Assembly: GCA_015489035.1 (NCBI GenBank)
Contig: WFMP01000224.1
Coordinates: 1-7,146, forward strand
Length of the DNA stretch: 7,146 bases
Origin: Candidatus Altimarinota bacterium
GTDB taxonomy: Bacteria; Patescibacteriota; Gracilibacteria; Absconditabacterales; Absconditicoccaceae
Direction of reading: 5' to 3'
Below are positions 1 through 7,146 of this stretch, one piece after another (the first letter of the stretch is position 1; each line of letters begins with the position of its first letter). A program made the position numbers and the translations under genes. Below the pieces are notes generated by a model that searched no databases, was not told the origin of the DNA, and saw only the letters and a list, made by a program, of their open reading frames with translations.

Positions 1-201
1 CTAGATTAGAAGAAGAATTAGATAATTGTTAGGGCTAATTTATTATTAAAAGAAAAATTTTGGGAGAAGCAATAAATAAAGATTTAGAATAAATAGAAGA
101 AATTAATCAAAAAAAAAGGAATAACAAATATAACAAAACAACATTTATTTGAAACAATAGCATTTAGAGAAACTCTTTTAAACAAGAAGTTGGAAGAAAA
201 A
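1..201 (+). pseudogene. Decayed 5' part of an unrecognised gene
   Basis: No single frame is open here, but coding-like stretches follow one another in two frames. Frame 3 gives a Glu/Leu-rich piece (RLEEELDNC, 3-29), frame 1 continues (RANLLLKEKF, 31-60), frame 3 resumes (GEAINKDLE, 63-89) and is stopped by TAA at 90, then reads IEEINQKKK. Frame 1 is then open from 97 into the reading frame of the next entry, with the switch near the A-run at 109-117. Joined together, the pieces read as one charged, probably helical polypeptide. The simplest explanation is a gene broken by small indels and at least one nonsense change. The alternative is that this is plain AT-rich non-coding DNA. No protein family was recognised, and the window edge cuts off anything further upstream. 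Confidence 0.35.
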
Positions 202-462
202 ATGGAAATTGAAGAATCAATTAAAGAGTTAACTTCTGAAAAAATAAAATTTACTGGAAGAATAAAATTTAAAAAAGATATAAGCATTACTGCTAGTGTA
301 GGATATATAGTAATATTTGAAGTAAAAGATAAAGAATTTAATATTGTTAACTGATATATAATTCTTAAATGATATGAACAATGACCATGTGAAGACTGTA
401 AAAAAGATATAGAAACTGAGTTTTATTTTGAAGATATTTTAAAATATTGAGAAATCTTATAG
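202..462 (+). CDS. Hypothetical protein, or intact 3' remnant of a broken gene
   Basis: Reading frame 1 is open under code 25 from 97 to TAG at 460-462, with TGA read as glycine at 352, 370, 382 and 448. The first ATG is at 202 and has a purine-rich GGAAG a few bases upstream, giving 86 residues. The product has no membrane segment or signal peptide. It starts acidic (MEIEESIKEL), has a beta-like middle (KIKFTGRIKF, SVGYIVIFEV), and ends with a single CxxC pair (PCEDC) followed by an acidic tail. One CxxC could be redox-active or half of a zinc site, but nothing else supports either idea. It converges on the malic enzyme gene across a shared terminator. Coding-like sequence upstream suggests it was once longer, so it may be a pseudogene fragment. 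The family is not recognised. Confidence 0.45.
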
Positions 463-483
463 AAAATATTTATTTTATTATTT

Positions 484-520
484 AAAAAAGTCTAGCAATT
501 TAAGCTAGGCTTCATTTTTT
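484..520. terminator. Bidirectional intrinsic terminator
   Basis: A 7-bp stem (GTCTAGC at 490-496 with GCTAGGC at 504-510, including one G-U pair) closes a 7-nt loop. On the minus strand it is followed directly by six Ts (complement of 484-489). On the plus strand, TTCATTTTTTT follows. It lies between the convergent ends of the small plus-strand frame (462) and the malic enzyme gene (520), so it can serve both. It is the expected end of the minus-strand operon. Confidence 0.85.
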
Positions 521-1653
521 TATTTTATTACTCAAGCTATGATATCAGCTACATTTTTATCAAGTGGACTTGGAATAATTTTATCTTCAGTTGGATTTTT
601 TATATAATTTGCTAGAGCTTGTGCAGCTGCTATCTTGTGTTCTTCTGTAATTTGAACAACTCTATTTTTTAAAGCTCATTTAAATAATCAAGGGAAAACA
701 AGTACATTATTAAGTTGATTTGGATAATCACTTCTTCAAGTTGCAACAATTTTTGCTCAAGCTTTTTTAGCTTCTTCAGGCATAATTTCTGGAGTAGGAT
801 TTGCCATAGCAAAAATGATTGGATCAGTATTCATAGTTTTTACCATTTCTCAAGTTAAAACTCAAGGAGCTGAAACTCAAATAAATAAATCTCTTCAAAC
901 AACTGCATCTGCCAAAGTTCAAGAAATATCCTCTGGATTTGTGATTTTTAAAATTTCTTGTTTTTCTTTGTTCAAATTATCTCTTGAAGAAGAAACTATT
1001 CATTTACTATCACAAACTACAATATTTTCTAGTCAATAGTTATGTAATAATTTTATAATAGCTGTTCAGGCTGCTCAAAGTCAATTTACTACTATTTTCA
1101 AGTCTTTTTTGTTTCTTCAAGTTACTTTTAAAGAATTGATTACTCAAGCTAAAACCACAATTGCAGTTCAGTGTTGGTCATCATGAAATACAGGAATATT
1201 TAATTCTTTTTTAAGTCTTTCTTCTATTTCAAAACATCTTGGAGCTGAAATATCTTCTAAATTTATTCAACCAAAAGTTATGCTTAAATTTTTTACTATA
1301 TTTATAATTTCTTCAGTATCTTGTGTATCAAGAACTATAGGAAATGCATTTACTCAAGCAAATTCTTTGAATAAATTACATTTTCATTCCATTACTGGAA
1401 GTCAAGCAAGTCATCAAATATTTCATAAACCTAAAACTGCACTTCCATCAGAAATTACAGCAACAGTATTTGATTTTATTGTATATTTGTAAGCATTTTC
1501 TTTGTCTTTTGCAATTTCTTTGCAAGGTTCAGCTACTCAAGGAGTATAAGCTAAAGCTAAATCATCTTTTGTTTCAATTTTCATTTTACTACAGGTTTCA
1601 ATCTTACCTTGTAATTTCTCATGTAACTTTAAACTTTCTTTGAAATAATCCAT
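520..1653 (-). CDS. Malic enzyme (malate dehydrogenase, oxaloacetate-decarboxylating)
   Basis: A 377-residue cytoplasmic enzyme that oxidatively decarboxylates malate to pyruvate and CO2, making NAD(P)H. Under code 25 the frame is complete from ATG to TAA. Visible signatures are AYTPGVAEPC (Tyr36 in the catalytic site), GLGNIGGLAGLPVMEGK (75-91, with the catalytic-type Lys91), NLEDISAPRCFEIE with metal ligands Glu133 and Asp134, PVFHDDQHGTAIV with Asp158 and Asp159, and a Rossmann NGLGAAG (190-196). Asp215 at the end of the second strand (VVCDSKG) hints at NAD rather than NADP, which is not proven. The length fits the short bacterial form without the phosphotransacetylase-like tail of MaeB. 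About 26 of 30 glycines are TGA, and the protein has no tryptophan. The usual Pro of the NIGP motif is Gly81. The gene starts 18 nt after gdhA, so it is probably translated from the same mRNA. Confidence 0.95.
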
Positions 1654-1671
1654 TTTTTTATAATTAATAAT

Positions 1672-2928
1672 TTAAAATTCTCCTCTATCTTTCATTGCAT
1701 TCAATATTCTTTTCATAGCTATGATGTAAGCTGAATTTCTTAGAGTAGTATTTTCTTCTTGTGCTAATTTCCATACTTGTTCTGTAGCATAAGTAATTTT
1801 TTTGAATAATTTTTCTTCAACTTCCTTTTCTTCCCAGTAAAAATTTATGTTATTTTGTACTTGCTCGAAGTATGAAACCATTACTCATCCAGAATTTGCT
1901 AAAATATCTGGTATAACTGAAATATTTTTATTAAATAAAATTTCATCAGCTTCTGGAGTGGTAGGTCAGTTTGCTAGTTCTAAGATGATTTGTGCTTTTA
2001 TATTGTTTACATTTTTTTCTGTAATTTGATTTTCAAGTGCAGCAGGTATCAAAATATCACATTCTTGTTCTAACAATTCTTGATTTGAAACTTGTTTTGC
2101 ATCTTTATATTCTATTACAGATTTTCTTGAAGATTTTAGATTTACTATTTCTTCTATATTTAATCCATTTTTATTGTAAATTCATCATTTTGAATCAGAA
2201 ACTCAAACTAGAATAGTTCATTTTTCTTTTAAAAGTTGAACCATAGTTAAACCAGCATTACCGGCTCATTGTATAATTACTTTTTTTCAATCTAAATTAT
2301 CATTTTTTTGTCTTAAACTTTCTTCCAAAACATAAACTCAACCTTGAGCAGTAGCTTTTCATCTTCATTTTGAACCACCACAAGTTAAAGGTTTTCCGGT
2401 AAAACTACCAGGAGAATATTTTCATACCAATCTTGAGTATTCATCCATCATCCAAGCCATAATTTGAGGAGTTGTATTTACATCTGGAGCTGGAACATCT
2501 GTATCTGGTCATAAATATTTGTAAATTTCTCTTACATATCATCTTGATAATCTTTCTAATTCATTTGTAGAAAGTTCTTTTGGATTTACTATAACTCATC
2601 ATTTAGCTCCACCAAGAGGAATATCTATTACAGCACATTTGAAGCTCATCCACACAGAAAGAGCTTTTACTTCATATAAATTTACATCTTGATGAAATCT
2701 AATTCATCATTTGAAAGGTCATCTTGCATTGTTGTGTTGTACTCTATAACCTATGAAAGTTTTAATTTTTCAATTATCCATTCTTACAGGAATATTTATT
2801 TTTAATATTCTTCTTGGGTGAGAAAGTAATTCGTATTGATTCTCATCATTTTTACAATTTTTATACATATTACATGCTTTTTTGATTTGTTTTTGTGCAT
2901 TTATAAATGGATTTATTGTATCAGTCAT
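1672..2928 (-). CDS. gdhA: Glutamate dehydrogenase (hexameric type)
   Basis: A 418-residue cytoplasmic enzyme interconverting glutamate with 2-oxoglutarate plus ammonia, using NAD(P). The length is typical of the hexameric family. The substrate domain carries GPFKGGI (Lys73), FKCAVIDIPLGGAKGGV (Lys97 and the catalytic-type Lys109) and DVPAPDV (Asp149). The cofactor domain has IQGAGNAG (glycines 221, 223, 226), VSDSKGGIYN (Asp245), ANGPTTPEAD and PDILANSGGV. About 20 of 33 glycines are TGA, while all four tryptophans are TGG. Residue 356 is Gln in SYFEQVQN, where the family usually has Trp. ATG at 2928 was chosen because the N-terminus then has normal family length. No Shine-Dalgarno sequence precedes it, only A-rich sequence. 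The gene follows ileS after 58 nt and precedes the malic enzyme gene. The cofactor is not determined. Confidence 0.96.
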
Positions 2929-2958
2929 TAATTTTTATTATTTTATAAAAGTATTCTC

Positions 2959-2964
2959 ATTATA
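2959..2964 (-). promoter_or_regulatory. Possible -10 box for gdhA-malic enzyme
   Basis: The 58-nt gap between ileS and gdhA contains a perfect TATAAT on the minus strand, 31 nt before the gdhA ATG. No good -35 box or TG extension is present at the expected distance, and the region is so AT-rich that a chance match is likely. No terminator hairpin was found in the gap, so read-through from ileS is at least as plausible. Confidence 0.25.
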
Positions 2965-2986
2965 TTTTTTTACCTTAACTAAATCT

Positions 2987-5900
2987 TTATTTCTTTAACT
3001 TTAATAATATTTCTTCATCTTCAAACTTACTATCTTTTGTAATATCTGGATTTTCTATATTTTCAACTACTGTAGATAAGGTTTCTTTTTCGATATAATC
3101 TTTGTATTTTTCTAATACTTTTGAAATAGTTTCATCTCATTCTATAGAAATTTGAATTCTATCAGCAACATTATAATCAGCTTCTTTTCTAGCTTCTTGA
3201 ACAAATCTTACAATATCTCTTGCATAACCTTCAAGTAATAAATCTTCTGTAATATTTTTATCCAAAGCAACTACTACACCAAATCCAGCTTCTAAATCTA
3301 AATTTTCATCTTGTGGAACAAATTCTACTGTGTATTCATCTTGTTCTAAAATAAATTCTCAATTTTCAGTATTTATTTGTATTTTACCGTTTTCAAGTTT
3401 TGTAAAATCTCATTGTTTTGCAGCTTTGATGATTACTTGAACATTTTTACCATATTTTGGTCATATTTTTCTACCTTCTGGTTTTGCAATTTCTTTTGCC
3501 AAATCTGTAGAAACTATTACTTGCTTTACATTAAGTTCTTCTTTAATAATTTCTTTGTAGTAATCTGGTAAATCTTCTGTAATTTGTACCCAAGCAAGAG
3601 GTTGTCTTACTCTAATTTTATTTCTAGATCTCCAAGATAATCCTAAACTAACTATATTTTGTGTAGTTTTCATAGCAAAATTTAAATCTTCATCTATTTT
3701 ATTATCATCAAATGTAGGATAATCAGATAAATGAACAGATTCTTCTTTGGTTAGATCTTTGTAAATATAATCTGTAATAAATGGAGAAAATGGTGCCAAA
3801 ACTTGAGTTAATTTTGTTAACACTTCATAAAGTGTGCTATATGCTTGTATTTTATCACCATCGTTTTCACTTTTCCAAAATCTTCTTCTGCTTCTTCTAA
3901 TATACCAGTTTGTAAGCATATCTATAAATTCTATGATATATTTTGAAGCTGGCATGATAGTATAATTTGATAGAGTGCTATCTACATTTTTTATCAATTT
4001 ATTAAGTTCAGATAAAATCCAAGTATCAAGATTATTTTCTTTGTTTTCTATCAAATCTTTTTCTGGATCAAATCAATCAATATTTGCATAAGTTGTGAAA
4101 AAATAGTAAGTATTCCACAATGGTAAAATTACTTTTCTAACAACTTCATCAACACCTTTTTCAGAAAATCTTAATTCTTGTGCTTGAACTGATGGAGATC
4201 CCATTAAATAAAATCTCATAGCATCAGCTCAATATTTATTTACAACTGCCATTGGATCAGGATAGTTTTGTAATGATTTAGACATTTTTTTACCATCTTC
4301 TGCAAGTAATATTCCATTTACTATCACATTATAAAATGGAGTATTATTAAATAATGCAGTTCATAAAACATTTAAAGTATAGAACCAACCTCTTGTCTGG
4401 TCTTGTCATTCAGCAATAAAGTTTGCGGGAAATTTAAAAACATCTTTTAATTCTTTTTCAACTTGTGCAGTTCTATAGTCGTATGAAGTATTATTTTCTT
4501 TTGTGTATGTTAATATTTGTTCTAATTTTCAGAAAAATTCTTCTGAAGACATATTATATTTTCTTTTGGCTATAATTCTTGCAAGAGAGTATGGCATAGA
4601 CCCACTATCAAACCAAACATCTAGCAGTTCTGGTATTCTTTTTAAAGTTTTTCAACTTACTGGATCTTTTACTAAAATTTCATCTACAAAATGTTTGTGT
4701 AAATCTACTTCTTGTCATGTTTTTGTATAAACGTATTTATCACCTTGTTTATCTATTTGTCAAAAATCTTTATTTAATTCATAAAGTTCTTTTACACTTC
4801 ATACAACTACAATATTTTTTCATTCTTCATCTCTCCAAATAGGCATAGGAGTTGCCCAATATCTATTTCTTGAAATATTCCAATCTCTAACATTTTCAAG
4901 CCATTTACCAAATCTTCAAGTTCATATAGTTTTTGGTACCCAATGAACTTTTTCATTATTTTTTATCATTTTATCTTTGATATCTGTAACTTTTACATAC
5001 CAAGCTGGAATACCTCTATAAAGTAATGGAGTATTACATCTCCAACAGTGAGGGTAGCTATGAGTTATAGATTCTATTTTTATAAGTTTTCATTCTTCTT
5101 TTAATTTGTTTATCATTTCTTCATTAAAATCAAAAACATAATGACTATTCCATTCATCTTTTAATCAATATGTTTTTCCACTATCATCAATATGTGAGAT
5201 AAATCAAAGATTATTATCTACTCAAATTAAGTAATCATCTTCACCATAAGAAGGTGCAATATGAACTATACCAGTACCTGAATCAGTAGTTACATGATGT
5301 CAAATTACTACTTTATAAGAATTTTCTCATAAATTTTCTTTATCCTTAACTATATCTAATAAAGGTTCATAACTTATTCAAGTTAAATCTTCTCATTTAT
5401 ATTCTTTTATAATTTCATAATCTTCTTCATTTTTATAATAATTTTTTAATCTATCTTTTGCTAAAATATAGTTTTCATCATTTGATTTATCTTTTATTTC
5501 TACATAATCTATATCTTTACCAACTGCTAAACCAACATTTGCAGGTAAAGTCCAAGGAGTAGTTGTCCAAGCTAAAATATATCTATTTTCTCATATTTTA
5601 AATTTAGCTGTAACTGTCTTATCTGATTTATCTTTATAACCTTGAGCAACCTCAAAATTTGATAAAGATGTAGAACATCTTGGACAGAAAGGAACAACTC
5701 TATTTCATTCATAAATTAAACCTTTTTCATAAAGTTTTTTAAACACCCACCATACAGTTTCCATAAAATTTGGATCCATAGCAATGTAAGGGTGATCTAT
5801 ATCTACCCATCTTCAAGTTCTTTTTACTACTTTTTTCCATTCATTTGTGTAAGTTAGAACATTTTCTCTACAAGTTTCATTAAACTTATCCACTCAAACT

Positions 5901-6238
5901 TTTTTTTCTATATCATCTCTTCAAGATATTCAAAGTTTTTTTTCTACTATATTTTCAATTGGTAAACCATGACAGTCCCAACCAAATATTCTTTCTACTT
6001 TTTTTCATTTCATAGTCTGATATCTCGGAATTACATCCTTAATTGTACCAGCAAGTAAATGTCCATAATGTGGAGTTCAAGTAGCAAAAGGAGGACCATC
6101 ATAAAAATTAAACTCACTTTCTCAACTTCTATTTTCTATACTTTTTTCAAATATATTTTCTTCCTCCCAAAATTTTTGAATTTCTTCTTCTAATTTAGGA
6201 AATGATTGTTTTGGATTTACATTATTGAATTTTGTCAT
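2987..6238 (-). CDS. ileS: Isoleucyl-tRNA synthetase, eukaryote-like type 2
   Basis: A 1083-residue class I synthetase that charges tRNA-Ile. I checked the whole frame for TAA and TAG and found none before the final TAA. About 33 TGA codons occur in frame, including the Gly of YGADAM. The catalytic start reads PPFATGTPHYGHLL, with the HIGH-class motif HYGH at 57-60, and KMSKS is at 651-655. The CP1 editing domain shows WTTTPWTLP (from 224) and GTGIVHIAPSYGEDD (from about 321). Two CxxC pairs, CPRC (185-188) and CWRC (398-401), may bind zinc. The anticodon-binding region includes NWYIRRSRRRFW and RVRQPLAWVQ. HYGHLLAGTIKD and GWDCHGLPIE identify type 2 IleRS, the group that includes eukaryotic and mupirocin-resistant enzymes, rather than the common bacterial type 1. 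The start lies 18 nt after the DUF84 gene, and an upstream T-box probably controls it. Confidence 0.97.
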
Positions 6239-6256
6239 TTTAATTCTTTTTATAAT

Positions 6257-6793
6257 TTAAAGTTTATAATACTTATTAAAAAATGGAACTATTCAGCTTA
6301 AAAATGCTAAAACAAATTGATCTTTTCTTGTTAACATATCATCTGACCAATGTCAGAAAGCTCCTCATTTTTTACTAGCATTTTCTTCTTTTGTAGCTTC
6401 TGATAAAACTGGTCATAATTCCAAACCTTCATCATAGATTTTTTGCCTGAAATACTCTGGAACTTCCATCATATTTGAAACACCATAATGTCAATTTCAA
6501 TTTTTATCAAGTATGTAAACTACACCGAACAAATAAGCTTTATCATCTATTATATTTGTTCATCATTCCATTCAAATATAGAAATCAGCTTCGACTTCTT
6601 TTTTGCAATTATAGGCTCTGTTGTAAGCTCATTTCATATTTTCTTCCAAGGAAATTGGCATATCAGATATATCTGAACTTACTTTTAATGGTATTATTTC
6701 AATATTTTCTTTATCAAAATAAACACATTTTTTGATAGCTTCTTCTATTGCTGCTACTTTGGGAGGAGATTTTGTTCATATTGCTATTTTCAT
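6257..6793 (-). CDS. DUF84/YjjX-like inosine/xanthosine triphosphatase
   Basis: A 178-residue soluble protein, normal length for the DUF84 (YjjX) family, which hydrolyses non-canonical ITP and XTP to keep them out of RNA and DNA. Family-like features are MKIAIGTKSPPK at the N-terminus (usual form GSxNPxK), PISLEENMKGAYNRA (46-59), the acidic core ADFYIGMEGG (Asp70, Glu76), ELGPVL (125-130) and a C-terminal KKGGAFGHW...LTRKDQF. Eleven of 15 glycines are TGA, and the single Trp149 is TGG. It is the first gene after the T-box terminator and is followed by ileS after 18 nt, so it should share the Ile-responsive control. The ATG at 6793 has no Shine-Dalgarno sequence, only ACAACAAAAAA. The assignment rests on motif memory. 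A HAM1-type pyrophosphatase is less likely because the DUF84-style middle and C-terminal motifs fit better. Confidence 0.8.
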
Positions 6794-6810
6794 TTTTTTG
6801 TTGTTTAATA

Positions 6811-6866
6811 ATAAAAAAGCATCAAAACTTTAACAACTTATATAAATTATTATAGTGTTGATGCTT
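6811..6866 (-). terminator. T-box regulated intrinsic terminator
   Basis: AAGCAUCAA (6866-6858) pairs perfectly with UUGAUGCUU (6825-6817) over 9 bp. A long AU-rich loop may add an inner AACA/UGUU helix. The stem overlaps a run of six Us (6818-6813) followed by AUU. Its 5' strand overlaps the antiterminator lower helix, so the two folds exclude each other, as expected for transcription attenuation. It stands before the DUF84 start codon. Confidence 0.85.
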
Positions 6867-6903
6867 CGGCACAGAAAACAATTCTGTGAGGTACCACCTA
6901 AGC
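6863..6903 (-). promoter_or_regulatory. T-box antiterminator helix
   Basis: GCUUAGG (6903-6897) pairs with CCGAAGC (6869-6863), with one A-G mismatch. The 7-nt bulge UGGUACC (6896-6890) follows. An upper hairpin CACAGAA (6888-6882) with UUCUGUG (6876-6870) caps it. This is the classical T-box geometry of lower helix, tRNA-acceptor-binding bulge and upper helix. The last four bases of the lower helix strand (AAGC, 6866-6863 within CCGAAGC) are also the first bases of the terminator stem. Confidence 0.88.
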
Positions 6904-6914
6904 TTTTACTTAAT

Positions 6915-7006
6915 TTTAGTTTTGATAACAAAGGATTTCACCTTCGAAAGGTTCTACTTTCTAATATTTTAGATTTCTTCCTTCCCCTTGTTTAGTGATA
7001 GCTAAA
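6915..7006 (-). promoter_or_regulatory. Candidate Stem I with AUC specifier
   Basis: A basal helix UUUAG (7006-7002) with CUAAA (6919-6915) and an 8-bp helix AACAAGGG (6992-6985) with CCUUUGUU (6934-6927) flank an internal loop. The 3' side of that loop is AUCAAAA (6926-6920), an Ile codon followed by A, as T-box specifiers usually are. Above it are two small hairpins, UCUAA/UUAGA and ACCUU/AAGGU, instead of one extended distal stem. A competing local hairpin GUUUAG/CUAAAC exists at 7007-6990. The fold was derived by eye. Confidence 0.45.
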
Positions 7007-7032
7007 CTCAAATGGGTTTAATTAACTTGTAA

Positions 7033-7060
7033 TTTATATTTAATTAAAACTGTTTTTCAA
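7033..7060 (-). promoter_or_regulatory. Candidate promoter for the T-box operon
   Basis: On the minus strand, TTGAAA (7060-7055) and TATAAA (7038-7033) are separated by 16 nt, close to a sigma-70 type promoter. Transcription would begin near 7025, just before the structured leader. The position is right, but the high AT content makes box matches common by chance. Confidence 0.5.
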
Positions 7061-7146
7061 CTTGAATTTTAACTTACAATATGTACATTTATGTATATTT
7101 ATATATTTTTTTTGTCATATGTTAGATAAAATATTTACTTTTCTGT
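7061..7146. other. AT-rich upstream region without a recognised gene
   Basis: No convincing coding frame occurs in either direction under code 25. It contains three imperfect 10-bp units at 7081-7110 (ATGTACATTT, ATGTATATTT, ATATATTTTT), a palindromic ATGTACAT, and an AT-only stretch that could act as an upstream element for the promoter. It probably separates the operon from a neighbour outside the window. Confidence 0.4.

Larger units (their letters stand above)
6811..7025 (-). ncRNA. T-box riboswitch leader, predicted Ile-specific
   Basis: This untranslated leader runs from the predicted transcript start to the terminator T-run, 18 nt before the DUF84 gene. On the minus strand it has, in order, an imperfect long stem with an AUC triplet in an internal loop, a short A-rich linker, an antiterminator with UGGUACC, and an intrinsic terminator sharing the antiterminator's 3' strand. 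T-box RNAs bind a matching tRNA: uncharged tRNA pairs through its acceptor end with the UGGNACC bulge and stabilises the antiterminator, allowing transcription. The variable base is U, which fits an A73 discriminator, and ileS lies downstream, so tRNA-Ile is the expected ligand. Stem II and Stem III of standard T-boxes are not obvious. Confidence is high for the antiterminator and terminator half, and lower for the 5' half. Confidence 0.82.

Noticed and set aside
84..287. Hydrophobic 67-residue minus-strand frame resembling a membrane peptide
   Set aside because: It is rich in Phe, Ile and Asn because it is antisense to A-rich coding-like sequence, and it has no supporting start signal or family.
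815..1492. Short plus-strand open frames opposite the malic enzyme gene
   Set aside because: They are antisense shadows of a complete conserved gene and show no family motifs of their own.
6475..6735. Overlapping short plus-strand open frames opposite the DUF84 gene
   Set aside because: They lie inside the minus-strand DUF84 frame and have low-complexity, AT-driven composition.
520..6793. UGA read as tryptophan (mycoplasma-like code 4)
   Set aside because: TGA falls on invariant glycines, and genuine conserved Trp positions such as RRRFW and GWDCHG in ileS use TGG.
6927..6955. tRNA-like T-arm (TTCGAA with flanking pairs) in the leader
   Set aside because: No matching acceptor, D or anticodon arms are present; the segment fits better as part of the T-box leader.
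7081..7110. Tandem repeat or operator at the three 10-bp units
   Set aside because: The units are imperfect and made almost only of A and T, so chance similarity is likely; kept only as a note in the upstream region.

Overview
The window is strongly AT-rich and reads through only if UGA is translated as glycine (genetic code 25). With that code, four full-length genes appear on the minus strand and all end at TAA. In-frame TGA codons fall on invariant glycines: the Rossmann GAGNAG and the ANGPTTPEAD and ANSGG motifs of glutamate dehydrogenase, and HDDQHG and the NAD-binding glycines of malic enzyme. Tryptophan is always TGG. This points to the Candidate Phyla Radiation lineages that use code 25, Absconditabacteria (SR1) or Gracilibacteria (BD1-5). 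I cannot tell which from this sequence.

Layout. Positions 1-462 (+) hold the 3' end of an unrecognised gene whose upstream part looks decayed. A symmetric hairpin at 484-520 ends transcription from both sides. Leftward from 7146 on the minus strand come an AT-rich upstream region, a candidate promoter (7033-7060), a structured leader of about 215 nt, a DUF84/YjjX-like NTPase (6257-6793), isoleucyl-tRNA synthetase ileS (2987-6238), glutamate dehydrogenase gdhA (1672-2928) and a malic enzyme (520-1653). Gaps between genes are 18, 58 and 18 nt, and no internal terminator is visible, so one transcript could carry all four genes.

The most notable element is the leader. It contains a T-box: UGGUACC sits in the bulge of an antiterminator helix whose 3' strand is shared with a downstream intrinsic terminator. 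The variable base is U, matching an A discriminator as in tRNA-Ile, and an AUC (Ile) triplet lies in an internal loop of an upstream stem. All of this fits isoleucine-starvation control of ileS. The upstream stem does not look like the canonical Firmicutes Stem I, so this may be a reduced or divergent T-box class in a code-25 bacterium.

Together the operon would couple isoleucine-tRNA charging to nucleotide-pool cleaning (DUF84) and perhaps to two central catabolic enzymes, glutamate to 2-oxoglutarate plus ammonia and malate to pyruvate. The last link is inference from gene order. No CRISPR array, insertion sequence, rRNA or tRNA was seen.
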